Of a stretch of 64,000 nt of DNA, positions 1 through 8,497 are shown piece after piece. The notes beneath the pieces are model-generated. The model made no database searches and was not told the DNA's origin. It saw only the letters and a program-made list of their open reading frames with translations. Numbering within the stretch: the stretch's first letter is position 1; every line of letters starts with the position of its first letter. Location of the stretch: positions 13,578 through 77,577 of the forward strand of contig CAYSUW010000006.1 of the NCBI GenBank assembly GCA_964434385.1, read 5' to 3'. The stretch comes from GCA-002700125 sp964434385 (GTDB lineage: Bacteria; Chloroflexota; Dehalococcoidia; Lucifugimonadales; Lucifugimonadaceae). The position numbers were made by a program, and so were the translations under genes.

Positions 1-229
1 ACCTGATATAGCTGGTCAAGGTTTTGCTAATCCTATTGCTTCGATTCTGAGTACATCTATGATGTTACGTTGGTCTTTTGGTCTTATTGATGAAGCAAAT
101 TTAATCGATGATTCTGTTGATGCTATTTTAAGTGAAGGGTATCGGACTAGAGATATAACCAAAGATAATGAAAATTGGTTAAGTACTTCAGGAATTGGTG
201 ATTTGATTTCTAATAAAATCAATTATTGA
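1..229 (+). CDS. leuB: 3-isopropylmalate dehydrogenase, C-terminal fragment
   Basis: The reading frame is open from base 2 and ends at TGA 227-229, giving the last 75 residues of a protein whose start lies outside the window. The fragment opens with PDIAGQGFANPIASILS and continues with MMLRWSFGL and EGYRTRDI. These are the conserved C-terminal blocks of LeuB, the NAD-dependent beta-decarboxylating dehydrogenase of leucine synthesis. A related family member (isocitrate or tartrate dehydrogenase) is less likely, because the GYRT-DI ending is typical of LeuB. The stop is 10 bases before the next gene. Citramalate synthase lies nearby on the other strand, which fits a branched-chain amino acid context. 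Confidence 0.88.
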   Translation, partial: PDIAGQGFANPIASILSTSMMLRWSFGLIDEANLIDDSVDAILSEGYRTRDITKDNENWLSTSGIGDLISNKINY

Positions 230-239
230 TTTTTATACA

Positions 240-2576
240 ATGTCGAAGTCAAAAGATTTGTCCTTGAATTTAAAAGATTTCTTACCAGATTTAAGCAATG
301 ATCATATTTTTGAACATTTGAATGGTGATGTTGAGATTTATAGAGATACTTGGGGAATACCACATATAAAAACAAAAGATGAATTTGATCTTTTTTTTGC
401 ACAAGGTTTTGCTACTGCTCAAGATAGATTGTGGCATATGGATTTTGATCGTTATAGATCATTAGGGAGATCTTCAGAGTTATTAGGTGCTGAAATGTTA
501 GACAATGATAGATTGTTAATGCAAATTGATGTTGAAAAAGCTTCAAAAGCAGATTATGAATCTAGCTCAGATTTATCTAAGAAGATGTTGGATTCATATG
601 CAAATGGAATTAATGCTTTTATAAAATCTAGCAAAACTTATCCTGTTGAGTATTTTTTGTTGAATATAAAACCAAATTTTTGGAAACCTTGGGATTGTAT
701 TTCAGTCTATAAAATTAGAAATATGCTTATGGGAACATATGAAATGAAATTGTTGAAAACTAGAGCCTATCAAGAATTAGGTGTAGATTTATTTGAAAAA
801 ATTTGGGGAGAAATCCCAGCATCTGAATTATTAACAATCCCACCCAATACTCGATTAAACAAAGCAGTTTCTAGAAGTTTAGATTCTCTTTCAGAGTCTG
901 TAAATTTATTTAATTACCTGAAAGAAACAGATGTTGGAAGTAATGCTTGGGTCATTTCTGGTAATAGAACTAAATCAGGTTTTCCTTTAATAGCTGGAGA
1001 TTCTCATAGAGCATTAGATACTCCAAGTGTTTATTATCAAATACATTTAGAATGCGAAAGATTTTCTGTAAGTGGATACTCAATCCCAGGTTTCCCAGGT
1101 GCTCCTCATTTTAGTCATACAGAACATCTCGCATTTGGGATGACTCATGGTAATGCAGATTATCAAGATTTATTTTTAGAGAAATTTAGAGAGAATAAAA
1201 AAAATATTGAATATTTCTATAAAAATCAATGGCATAAAGCAGAGTTGAATATCAAATCTATAAATGTGAAGAATGGAAAAAAAGAATTTGTAGAAGTGAT
1301 AAAAACTAATCATGGATCTGTAATTGGAGGTGACCCTAGAGCAGGTTTTGGATTGGTTTTTAGTCATACAGGAACAAATACAGCTACAAAATGGGTTGAT
1401 ACTGTATATGAAATACTTCATGCAAAAAATTCTGATCAATTAATAGAATCTTTGAAAGAGTGGACTGAACCAGTAAATAATTTCGTTTTTGCTGATACTA
1501 AAGGCAAAATAGGGTATAAGTTAAGAGGGAAAATCCCAATTAGAAATTCTGATAACCACAAAGGAATTGTTTGTGGTTGGGATGGAAATCATGATTGGGA
1601 AAAACTAATTCCATACAGTGAAATGCCGTCTTCAATAGATCCTATTGGTGGTTATATAGTTACTTGTAATCAAAGAGTTGTAGGTTCGGATTTCCCTTAT
1701 TACATTGGGGATGATTTTCGTCCTGGAAATAGAGCATCTAGAATAATTAGTAGAATATTGGAATTGCCTGAAGGAAAAGCTACTGTTGAAAATATGTCTC
1801 AAATTCATTCAGATAGATTAAGTATCCCTGCTTCAGTTTTATTCAAAAAAATGTTAAAAATGGATCTCTTCTCTAAATACTCTGAAGATTTAGTCAACTT
1901 GATAAAAGAATGGGATTTTGTAATGAATCCAGATTCTAAAATTGCAACTTTGTATTCAATGATTAGAAAAACTTTAATTCAAGAAACAGTAAAATTTGTA
2001 TTTGGTGATTTGATATATAGATTCAATTCTTCAGAATTTTCTAGAGCTTACACTTTCATAATAGATTCGATTTATTATCAACTAATTAATCAAATAAGTG
2101 GCAACTCAAAATTTATTGATGATTCAGTTCTCTTAAAATTATTAGAAAACTCTGTAATTACAAATATGGAGATATTTGAACAAAAATTTATGGAAGATAA
2201 ATTAGATAGTCAGAAATGGGGAAAAGTTCACAGAACTAATCCTATTCATCCATTATCTAAAATATTTCCTAAATACTCTTCTCTATTAAATCCCCCTAGT
2301 GTATCTATGGGAGGAGATTCTGATACTCCGCAACAAGGAGGTTATTTAGATAATTTTGAAGTAAATTCTGTTTCAGTTAATAGATATATTCATGATACTT
2401 CAGATTGGAAAAAATCTAGATGGATTGTTCCGCTTGGTTCTTCTGGTCATCCAGGTAGCCCTCATTTCAGTGATCAGAGTAAATTATGGTCTAAATTAGA
2501 GACTATTCCTCAATTATGGGATTGGAATGAAATAAAATCTGTTGCTGAAACTGCTCAGTTATTGACCTCAAGTTAA
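240..2576 (+). CDS. penicillin acylase family N-terminal-nucleophile hydrolase
   Basis: This 778-residue protein belongs to the penicillin amidase / acyl-homoserine lactone acylase family. These enzymes hydrolyse amide bonds of acylated substrates after self-cleavage into alpha and beta chains. The alpha-chain block is visible around residues 31-83 (RDTWGIPHI, AQGFATAQDRLW, GRSSELLG). The nucleophile is expected to be Ser234 in GSNAW, which becomes the first residue of the beta chain. The C-terminal region has the usual GGDSDTP and SGHPGSPH blocks. Family members are usually exported, but this N-terminus (MSKSKDLSLNLKDF) is polar and shows no signal peptide, so the enzyme may be cytoplasmic. 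The substrate cannot be read from sequence; lactone, beta-lactam or peptide-like amides are all possible. Confidence 0.9.
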   Translation: MSKSKDLSLNLKDFLPDLSNDHIFEHLNGDVEIYRDTWGIPHIKTKDEFDLFFAQGFATAQDRLWHMDFDRYRSLGRSSELLGAEMLDNDRLLMQIDVEKASKADYESSSDLSKKMLDSYANGINAFIKSSKTYPVEYFLLNIKPNFWKPWDCISVYKIRNMLMGTYEMKLLKTRAYQELGVDLFEKIWGEIPASELLTIPPNTRLNKAVSRSLDSLSESVNLFNYLKETDVGSNAWVISGNRTKSGFPLIAGDSHRALDTPSVYYQIHLECERFSVSGYSIPGFPGAPHFSHTEHLAFGMTHGNADYQDLFLEKFRENKKNIEYFYKNQWHKAELNIKSINVKNGKKEFVEVIKTNHGSVIGGDPRAGFGLVFSHTGTNTATKWVDTVYEILHAKNSDQLIESLKEWTEPVNNFVFADTKGKIGYKLRGKIPIRNSDNHKGIVCGWDGNHDWEKLIPYSEMPSSIDPIGGYIVTCNQRVVGSDFPYYIGDDFRPGNRASRIISRILELPEGKATVENMSQIHSDRLSIPASVLFKKMLKMDLFSKYSEDLVNLIKEWDFVMNPDSKIATLYSMIRKTLIQETVKFVFGDLIYRFNSSEFSRAYTFIIDSIYYQLINQISGNSKFIDDSVLLKLLENSVITNMEIFEQKFMEDKLDSQKWGKVHRTNPIHPLSKIFPKYSSLLNPPSVSMGGDSDTPQQGGYLDNFEVNSVSVNRYIHDTSDWKKSRWIVPLGSSGHPGSPHFSDQSKLWSKLETIPQLWDWNEIKSVAETAQLLTSS

Positions 2577-2625
2577 TCTTTAGGTTATAGTCATTCAAGT
2601 TTAAATATTTTTTTCAATTCGATAT

Positions 2626-3069
2626 ATGTCTATATTTTTGCCAAAAAAAGTGATAGGTAACATGTTTGATCATTCATTAAATTCTGATCCTGAAGAAGCA
2701 TGTGGTGTTTTATTGGGTAATCAAAATAGAGTTTTAGAAAATATAAGGGTTAAGAATATTCATGAAGAACCATTAACTAGATATACTATGGATCCTAATG
2801 AATTGCTAAAATTGACATTAGAAGCTGAAAAAAAAGATCATGATGTCATAGGTTTTTATCATTCTCATGTATACTCACAAGCTTATCCTTCTTCTACAGA
2901 CATTAATGAAGCTATAACTCATAGTTTTGGTAATCCTGTTAATTATTTTTATATATTAATTTCTTTAGTAGAAAAAAATCGTCCAATTATGCGAGCATTC
3001 AAAATTGATTCGGAAAAAAATGTAATTGAAATTCATATTACATTTGATGGAGATCAATATAAAAGTTAA
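2626..3069 (+). CDS. JAMM/MPN+ family zinc metallopeptidase (M67)
   Basis: This 147-residue Mov34/MPN/PAD-1 domain protein has a complete JAMM zinc site: Glu in the EEACGVLLG block near residue 24, then HSH, seven residues, Ser, two residues and Asp (HSHVYSQAYPSSTD). Bacterial relatives cleave isopeptide or C-terminal peptide bonds, for example releasing cysteine from a ThiS-like sulfur carrier (Mec/CysO system). No sulfur-carrier or cysteine synthase gene is adjacent, so the substrate is open. It ends one base before the convergent cimA stop. Function as a hydrolase is well supported; the pathway is not. Confidence 0.85.
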   Translation: MSIFLPKKVIGNMFDHSLNSDPEEACGVLLGNQNRVLENIRVKNIHEEPLTRYTMDPNELLKLTLEAEKKDHDVIGFYHSHVYSQAYPSSTDINEAITHSFGNPVNYFYILISLVEKNRPIMRAFKIDSEKNVIEIHITFDGDQYKS

Positions 3070-3070
3070 A

Positions 3071-4636
3071 TTAATTATTTAAATTTTTATTTAACCACCA
3101 TTCTAAAGAGTCAGATAAAGCCATCCAACTGGCCTCTAGGATATTTGCTGAACACCCTACTGTTCTCCAGACATCTTTTTCATCTGCAGATTCAATTGCG
3201 ACTCTCACTTTTGCTTCAGTTGCAGAAGATTGGTCTACTACTCTTACACTATAGTCTGTTAATCTTAATGAATAAATTTCAGGATAAGATTGAATAAGTG
3301 CTTTTCTTAAGGCATTATCTAATGCATTTACAGGGCCATTACCTTCTGATGCAGTATGAATAATTTTTTGATCTATCATGACTTTTACTGTAGCTTCACA
3401 TAGAAGATTTCCATTAGCTTTTAATCTATTTTCAACCAAAACTACGAAGTCTATCAATTCAAAAGGTGGCTCATAATTTGGCAAAAACCTTTTTACAACT
3501 AATTCGAATGAAGCAGTAGCATTTTCGTATGAAAATCCTTGATTTTCTTGATTTTTTATATGTTTTACAATCTCTTGAGCTTCTGTATTACCTAGTTGGC
3601 TACTCAATCCTAGCTCTTTGATTTTCCTATTTACGTTACTTTTTCCTGATAGTTCAGAAATTGTTACGTCTGTAGAGTTTCCTATAGATGAAGGATCAAT
3701 ATGTTGATATGAAGAAATGAATTTCTCTGTAGCTGAAGCATGTAATCCTCCTTTATGTGTAAAAGCATTTTTTCCTACATAAGGAGAATAAGGAAAAGGA
3801 GCTCGATTGACTGTTTCTGAAACAAAATTAGATAATTCAGTGAGTCTGACAAGGTTTTTTTCAGATAAACATTTTTCTCCTAATTTCAATTGTAAATTAG
3901 CAATAATACTCACTAAATTAGCATTGCCACATCTTTCTCCATATCCGTTTATTGTCCCTTGAATATGAGTAGCACCGGATTGGTAAGCTGCTAAAGCTGA
4001 AGCTACTGCTGTATCTGTATCATTATGAGTATGGATTCCTAACTGACATTTTATAGTTTCTAGCACTGTTTTTGTGATTTCTGATACTTTATTAGGTAGC
4101 ATTCCACCATTAGTATCACAAAGGACTATGGTATCAGCTCCAAATTCCATAGCAGTTTCTAATACTTTTAGGCTATAACTTGGATTGTTGATATAGCCGT
4201 CAAAAAAATGCTCAGCATCAAATATTACTTTTCTGCCACGATTTTTAAGATATTCTATAGAATCTGAAATCATTGATAGGTTTTCTTCAAGAGTAGTCTC
4301 TAAGACTTTCTTTACTTGAATGTCTGAAGATTTACCTACAACTGTCACCAATTCTGTTTCAGAAGATAACAATGCATTTATCACAGGATCAGTATCTATT
4401 TTTCCATTAATCTTTCTAGTACTTCCAAATGCTGAAATTTTTGCTTGTTTGAATTTTATATTTTTTATCAGTTTAAAATATTCATCATCTTTTGGATTAG
4501 AACCAGCATATCCGCCTTCAATAAAAGGGATTCCTATATCATCTAATTTCTCTGTAATAGATATTTTATCTTTTACAGATAATGATATGCCTTCTTGTTG
4601 TGCTCCATCTCTTAGAGTTGTATCGTATAAGTCCAT
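3071..4636 (-). CDS. cimA: citramalate synthase
   Basis: This 521-residue protein is a DRE-TIM metallolyase. It condenses pyruvate with acetyl-CoA to (R)-citramalate, the threonine-independent entry to isoleucine. The N-terminus LYDTTLRDGAQQEGIS carries the metal and substrate Arg/Asp pair; IHTHNDTDTA supplies metal-binding histidines, and GLHASA the later catalytic histidine. The GGYAGSNPKDDEYF block is characteristic of the CimA/2-isopropylmalate-like subgroup (TIGR00977 type) rather than LeuA proper. Residues from about 380 form the LeuA-type allosteric dimer domain, expected to sense isoleucine. Length matches the family. LeuB can also dehydrogenate methylmalate, so the leuB end in this window fits the same pathway. 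Confidence 0.93.
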   Translation of the reverse strand: MDLYDTTLRDGAQQEGISLSVKDKISITEKLDDIGIPFIEGGYAGSNPKDDEYFKLIKNIKFKQAKISAFGSTRKINGKIDTDPVINALLSSETELVTVVGKSSDIQVKKVLETTLEENLSMISDSIEYLKNRGRKVIFDAEHFFDGYINNPSYSLKVLETAMEFGADTIVLCDTNGGMLPNKVSEITKTVLETIKCQLGIHTHNDTDTAVASALAAYQSGATHIQGTINGYGERCGNANLVSIIANLQLKLGEKCLSEKNLVRLTELSNFVSETVNRAPFPYSPYVGKNAFTHKGGLHASATEKFISSYQHIDPSSIGNSTDVTISELSGKSNVNRKIKELGLSSQLGNTEAQEIVKHIKNQENQGFSYENATASFELVVKRFLPNYEPPFELIDFVVLVENRLKANGNLLCEATVKVMIDQKIIHTASEGNGPVNALDNALRKALIQSYPEIYSLRLTDYSVRVVDQSSATEAKVRVAIESADEKDVWRTVGCSANILEASWMALSDSLEWWLNKNLNN

Positions 4637-4676
4637 TTTTTTTCAAACTTTGTGATTAACTGTGTAACTATATCAT

Positions 4677-4703
4677 GAGTTTATTAGATTTTCAGATAAA
4701 CTC
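4677..4703. promoter_or_regulatory. inverted repeat in a divergent promoter region
   Basis: A perfect 8-base inverted repeat (GAGTTTAT, 11-base loop, ATAAACTC) lies in the 103-base region between the divergent starts of cimA and the DUF3090 gene. Its place between two promoters suggests an operator, but no known regulator motif matches. Confidence 0.3.
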
Positions 4704-4739
4704 TTTAATAAATAATTGAAAAAATGTTAAAAAGAGATT

Positions 4740-5237
4740 ATGGGAAATTATTATTTAAAAAATGTAGATAATATAGAGTGTATTTCTATAGGTTCTCCTG
4801 GTAACAGAACTTTTTATTTGAGTGCAGAAAACATTGATGCAAAAGTCAAGATATGGTTAGAAAAAGAACAACTAATAGCAATAGGTTTATTATTGAAAAG
4901 TCCAGAAAATTCTATTTTAGATCAATCTGATATTGATGAGGGTGATAGTGAATTTAATCTAGATTTAAAGGGGATAAATTTTTCTCTAAATTCTGATTCT
5001 CAAACTTTTATATTATATTTTGAATGTGTAGATATTGATGATGTAAATGATATTCAGGAAATTAAATTAAATGTTTTGCTGAATCAAGAAAAAGCTACAG
5101 ATTTGGGAGATCAGATTTTGAAAGTTTGTGCATCTGGGAGAAAAAAATGTCCCTTATGTTCTTTACCAAAGAATCAAGATGGAACTTGTGATGGAAAACC
5201 ATGTGTGAAGAAGAATGGACATATGCCATTGATTTGA
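4740..5237 (+). CDS. DUF3090 family protein
   Basis: This 165-residue protein resembles the DUF3090 (TIGR03847) family, common in actinobacteria and Chloroflexota and of unknown function. The recognisable parts are the N-terminal block with the GSPGNRTFYL pattern and a C-terminal cysteine cluster: CPLC near residue 139, then cysteines at about 150 and 155 and a final NGH. This looks like a small metal-binding knuckle. Family members normally sit next to an SCO1664-type kinase-like gene, as here (17 bases downstream), so the two probably act together. No enzymatic activity can be assigned. Confidence 0.82.
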   Translation: MGNYYLKNVDNIECISIGSPGNRTFYLSAENIDAKVKIWLEKEQLIAIGLLLKSPENSILDQSDIDEGDSEFNLDLKGINFSLNSDSQTFILYFECVDIDDVNDIQEIKLNVLLNQEKATDLGDQILKVCASGRKKCPLCSLPKNQDGTCDGKPCVKKNGHMPLI

Positions 5238-5254
5238 TGATCTGGTTCATTTAA

Positions 5255-6001
5255 ATGAAAAAATATTTGTATGAAAATAAGAAAATATTTTCAAGAAATC
5301 TCGAGAAACTTGATACTTGGCAACTCGGAAAAATTAAATCTGTTTTAAAGGGAAGTAATCAAGTGTTTTTACTAGAATTATTTGATCCCAAATTAAAAAA
5401 TTCTTTTCTTTCAGTGTATAAACCAATGGTTGGTGAAAAACCTCTTTTTGATTTCCCGCCCGAAAGTCTTTATAAGCGTGAAATGTCTGCTTTCTTGATA
5501 AGTAAAATATTAGGATGGCCCCAAATACCAACCACAACTATTAGAAAAGGGCCATTAGGAATAGGAACATTACAGACATTTATTGAGCATGATCCTGATG
5601 AAAATTATTTTTCTCTTCGTGAATCTAATTTGGTAGATTTTGAATGTTTTGCAGTATTTGATTTGATTGTTAATAATTCTGATAGAAAAGGAAGTTCATG
5701 TGTTCAAGATTCCAAAAAGAAATTTTGGTCATTAGATCATGGTTTAACTTTCAATGAAAATAGTAGATTCAGGACAGTAATGTTCGAATTTAATGGAAAG
5801 AAAATCTCAGATAATCTTAAAGAGGATTTGATTTATTTAAGAAATTATTTAAATAAGGAAATAGATTTTAGAGATCTTATAATAGATTTATTAACTGAAG
5901 AATCATTCAATTTTTTTATTCAAAGACTAGACTTAGTCATTGAAATTCAGAGGTTTCCTTATTTGGATGTGAATGTTCATGTCCCTTGGCCGTTAATTTG
6001 A
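5255..6001 (+). CDS. SCO1664 family protein (PI3/PI4-kinase-like fold)
   Basis: This 248-residue protein matches the SCO1664 (TIGR03843) family, distant relatives of the phosphatidylinositol 3/4-kinase fold. Visible blocks are YKPMVGE with a putative nucleotide-binding Lys, FPPESLYKREMSAFLISK, the catalytic-loop-like VNNSDRKGSS near residue 143, and SLDHGLTF near residue 163, which resembles the kinase metal-binding DHG. The substrate is unknown. It follows the DUF3090 gene by 17 bases, the association seen in other genomes. It overlaps the convergent monophosphatase by 9 bases; both reading frames look intact. Confidence 0.82.
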   Translation: MKKYLYENKKIFSRNLEKLDTWQLGKIKSVLKGSNQVFLLELFDPKLKNSFLSVYKPMVGEKPLFDFPPESLYKREMSAFLISKILGWPQIPTTTIRKGPLGIGTLQTFIEHDPDENYFSLRESNLVDFECFAVFDLIVNNSDRKGSSCVQDSKKKFWSLDHGLTFNENSRFRTVMFEFNGKKISDNLKEDLIYLRNYLNKEIDFRDLIIDLLTEESFNFFIQRLDLVIEIQRFPYLDVNVHVPWPLI

Positions 6002-6883
6002 CCATGATTTTTTGGGTGTCAAATTATTTGTTGTAAAATTAATTATTCTCTCTGGCCCAGCCACTAAAATTCCTTTCCAATTTCTAATTTTTTCAATAGT
6101 TGCAACATCAATTTTATAATCATTTTCGAAACTATTGAAGGTTTCCCATTTTTTATTTTGGCTAATTTTTAGGATTTTTCCTCCTGATTCTTGAATAATA
6201 ATTATTCCTGCAGCAAAGTCCCAACTTGAAGCAGGTCCTAGTATTCCATATGTGGAAATGCCTTTTGCAATTAACATCATCTCAAAAGCACAACTTCCTA
6301 AAACTCTTTTTTCACCAATATATTTTTTCTTATTTTTCTTTATTTCAAAATATGATTCTAGACTTGAAGGTAATGTAGCTATTCCTCCTTCTGAAAGTTT
6401 TGATGAATCTTGGTTAGTAATCTTATTCTTTTGATTGTTAATTGTTGCTCCGTTTCCGAGAGATGCTTTTAAGATGAAGTTGTTATTATTGAGCCATGGA
6501 GTCCAAATGGCTCCTGCTATAGGAATTCCTTTGTAAAGTACTCCTATGGATACTGAAAATATTGGAATTCTATTCACAAAGTTTGTTGTTCCATCAACTG
6601 GATCAATCACCCAAGCTATTTCATGAGGTTGTGACTTAACAGATTTCTTATCTTCTTCTCCAATAATTGAATGATTTGGGTAATGTTCTCTGATTATAGA
6701 TATGATAGTTTCTTGATTTCGATGATCTATCTCGGTTACTAGATTATTTTTTTCTCCTCCTTTAAAAAAAACATCTATATTAGAATCAATATTTTTCAAT
6801 GCAAATTCTCCTGATTCTAAAGCAGCTTTTTCAGCAATCAAGGCTAATTCATTAGTGAATTTTTTATCTATATTTTGAGTCAA
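5993..6883 (-). CDS. inositol monophosphatase family phosphatase
   Basis: This 296-residue Mg-dependent, Li-sensitive-type sugar phosphatase has all the family motifs: GEED in the first metal loop, VIDPVDGTTNFVNR (metal ligands plus the catalytic Thr) and SWDFAAG near the C-terminus (third metal ligand). The family includes inositol-1-phosphatase, CysQ (3'-phosphoadenosine phosphate), SuhB and HisN (histidinol phosphatase). Nothing in the sequence decides between them. HisN is attractive because a his operon lies about 7 kb away without a visible hisB/hisN, but that is only inference. The N-terminal Met follows no strong ribosome site. Confidence 0.87.
   Translation of the reverse strand: MTQNIDKKFTNELALIAEKAALESGEFALKNIDSNIDVFFKGGEKNNLVTEIDHRNQETIISIIREHYPNHSIIGEEDKKSVKSQPHEIAWVIDPVDGTTNFVNRIPIFSVSIGVLYKGIPIAGAIWTPWLNNNNFILKASLGNGATINNQKNKITNQDSSKLSEGGIATLPSSLESYFEIKKNKKKYIGEKRVLGSCAFEMMLIAKGISTYGILGPASSWDFAAGIIIIQESGGKILKISQNKKWETFNSFENDYKIDVATIEKIRNWKGILVAGPERIINFTTNNLTPKKSWSN
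5994..6026. terminator. hairpin at a convergent gene junction
   Basis: A 9-base perfect inverted repeat (TAATTTGAC, then GTCAAATTA after 15 bases) covers the overlapping stops of the SCO1664-type gene and the convergent monophosphatase. It could act as a bidirectional terminator, but the loop is long and the U-tracts are weak. Confidence 0.3.
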
Positions 6884-6981
6884 TTAAGGTACCAATTAGT
6901 GGAATATAATGAATTACCAATATACAATAATAGTAGCATATGTATATATTAATTATTCAATTATTTAAAGGTGAATAAAAA

Positions 6982-7911
6982 ATGGTTATAAAAAATGATC
7001 CATTAAAAATTTCAAGAGACAAAGGACTTGTTTCTAGAATGTATTTTACTTGGTTTTTGTTAGGAATTTTATATGCGTTCTTTGCTTTAGTTTTAAATGC
7101 ATTTGGAGTTCAAATATCTTTTATTATTGTAATAGTTTTTGGTATGGGTTTATTTCAGTATTATATGTCTGACAAAATGATTCTTTGGTCAACAAAAGCT
7201 AAATTAATTTCTAAAGACCAAGATCCTAAGTTATTTGAAATAGTTGAAAGATTAGCAAAAAAAGCTGATATCCCTTCACCAAAAGTTGCTGTAATGGAAT
7301 CTAGTGTCCCTAACGCTTTTGCAACAGGTAGAAATCCAAAAAATTCTTTAGTAGCTGTTACTACGGGGATAAGACAAAGATTGTCAGATTCTGAATTAGA
7401 AGCAGTTATAGCACATGAGCTAGGACATGTGATAAATGGTGATATGAAAGTTCTTGCAATAGCAAATTTCTTTGTAACATTTACTAGTTTCTTAATGCAG
7501 ATGTTTTTTTGGAATATGTTATTTGGTGGAATGTATGGAGGAAATAGGAGACAAAACGGTGGTCATATAATTGTTATTTATTTTATCACTATGATTGTGT
7601 ATTTTATTGGGCAACTTTTAGTATTATCTCTCACGCGCTATAGAGAATATGGAGCTGATCATACGGGCTCTCTTCTTTGTGGTAAACCAGAAGATTTAGC
7701 TTCTGCATTGGAAAAAATTAGTGGAACTATTTCAAAGATTCCCACTCAAGATTTAAGACAAGTAAAAACAGCTAGTGCTTTTATGATTATTCCTGCTTTA
7801 TCTGGTAATGATGTAGCAAAATTACTTTCTACACACCCTCCTGTACAAGATAGAGTTAGGAAACTTAGGAAATTGAAACAAGAAATGAATAGAATTTCTA
7901 GTAATTATTAA
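6982..7911 (+). CDS. htpX: HtpX-type membrane zinc metalloprotease
   Basis: This 309-residue M48 peptidase is expected to degrade misfolded membrane proteins. Hydrophobic segments lie near residues 20-42 and 44-62, and two more around 160-180 and 190-212. The catalytic zinc motif HELGH is at residues 145-149, and the third ligand is the Glu of REYGAD around 220. The conserved STHPP block is near the C-terminus. The stop codon overlaps the start of pspAB by one base (TAATG), so the two are translationally coupled, a pairing known from actinobacteria and Chloroflexota. Confidence 0.92.
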   Translation: MVIKNDPLKISRDKGLVSRMYFTWFLLGILYAFFALVLNAFGVQISFIIVIVFGMGLFQYYMSDKMILWSTKAKLISKDQDPKLFEIVERLAKKADIPSPKVAVMESSVPNAFATGRNPKNSLVAVTTGIRQRLSDSELEAVIAHELGHVINGDMKVLAIANFFVTFTSFLMQMFFWNMLFGGMYGGNRRQNGGHIIVIYFITMIVYFIGQLLVLSLTRYREYGADHTGSLLCGKPEDLASALEKISGTISKIPTQDLRQVKTASAFMIIPALSGNDVAKLLSTHPPVQDRVRKLRKLKQEMNRISSNY

Positions 7912-8483
7912 TGTTTTTTTCCCGAAAAAAGAAATCACATTGGGAATCTATGTCTTCAATATTAACTACAAAGAATAATTTGGAAAAAGAGAACATTGAA
8001 ATTATGAGTAAAACAGGAGTTTTGATTTCCCCTAATAATAACTCTTTTTTTAATGATTTAGGCTCAAATCTGAATGATGTTATTAAAGAAGGACGTTCAG
8101 ATTTCAAGACAGATTTAAAAATCTTTAATGATGACTTGAGTACTATTTGGGTTTTAATAAAAGATGAAGATTTTTCTGAACTGATTTCTGCTACATATAC
8201 TGTGATAAATGCTGTATCTAATATTGTTACCCCTGATAATATACTAGGCTCTGTTTTTAAATTGAATATTACTGAAAGTTATTTGTTAGATGTATATAAT
8301 AAAGTTGAAAATTGTTATCTAATTTTTAACTCTAGTGATTTCGGATATTATCCTTATATTCCATTTAAACAAGAAAGATTGAGTTCTTTAGAATTAGAAT
8401 TGAATGATTTATTAAATTCCCAAAATTTAGATATGCTATCCGATTTTAACAAATGGTATGGAATATCGTCTATTCCATTTTAA
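7911..8483 (+). CDS. pspAB: PspA-associated protein PspAB
   Basis: This 190-residue soluble protein resembles PspAB, a poorly characterised family found with HtpX and, in some genomes, with the membrane-stress protein PspA. Matching elements are a short basic N-terminus (FFSRKKK), the central TIWVLIKDEDFSELI block, LGSVFKL, and the C-terminal YYPYIPF-ER-LELEL-W pattern. It starts one base into the htpX stop. No PspA gene is in the window. The role is presumably in envelope-stress response or HtpX control; this is inferred from neighbourhood only. Confidence 0.75.
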   Translation: MFFSRKKKSHWESMSSILTTKNNLEKENIEIMSKTGVLISPNNNSFFNDLGSNLNDVIKEGRSDFKTDLKIFNDDLSTIWVLIKDEDFSELISATYTVINAVSNIVTPDNILGSVFKLNITESYLLDVYNKVENCYLIFNSSDFGYYPYIPFKQERLSSLELELNDLLNSQNLDMLSDFNKWYGISSIPF

Positions 8484-8497
8484 TTAATGAGATTATT

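Noticed and set aside
1176..1439. Minus-strand open frame inside the penicillin acylase gene, and other long opposite-strand frames such as 20350-20781, 26087-26392 and 61366-61731
   Set aside because: They lie wholly inside well-supported genes, have no family similarity, and arise from AT-rich codon use on the other strand.
3065..3095. Inverted repeat GTTAAAT / ATTTAAC at the convergent M67 peptidase and cimA ends
   Set aside because: Arms are only 7 bases and AT-rich with a 17-base loop. It is too weak to call as a terminator.
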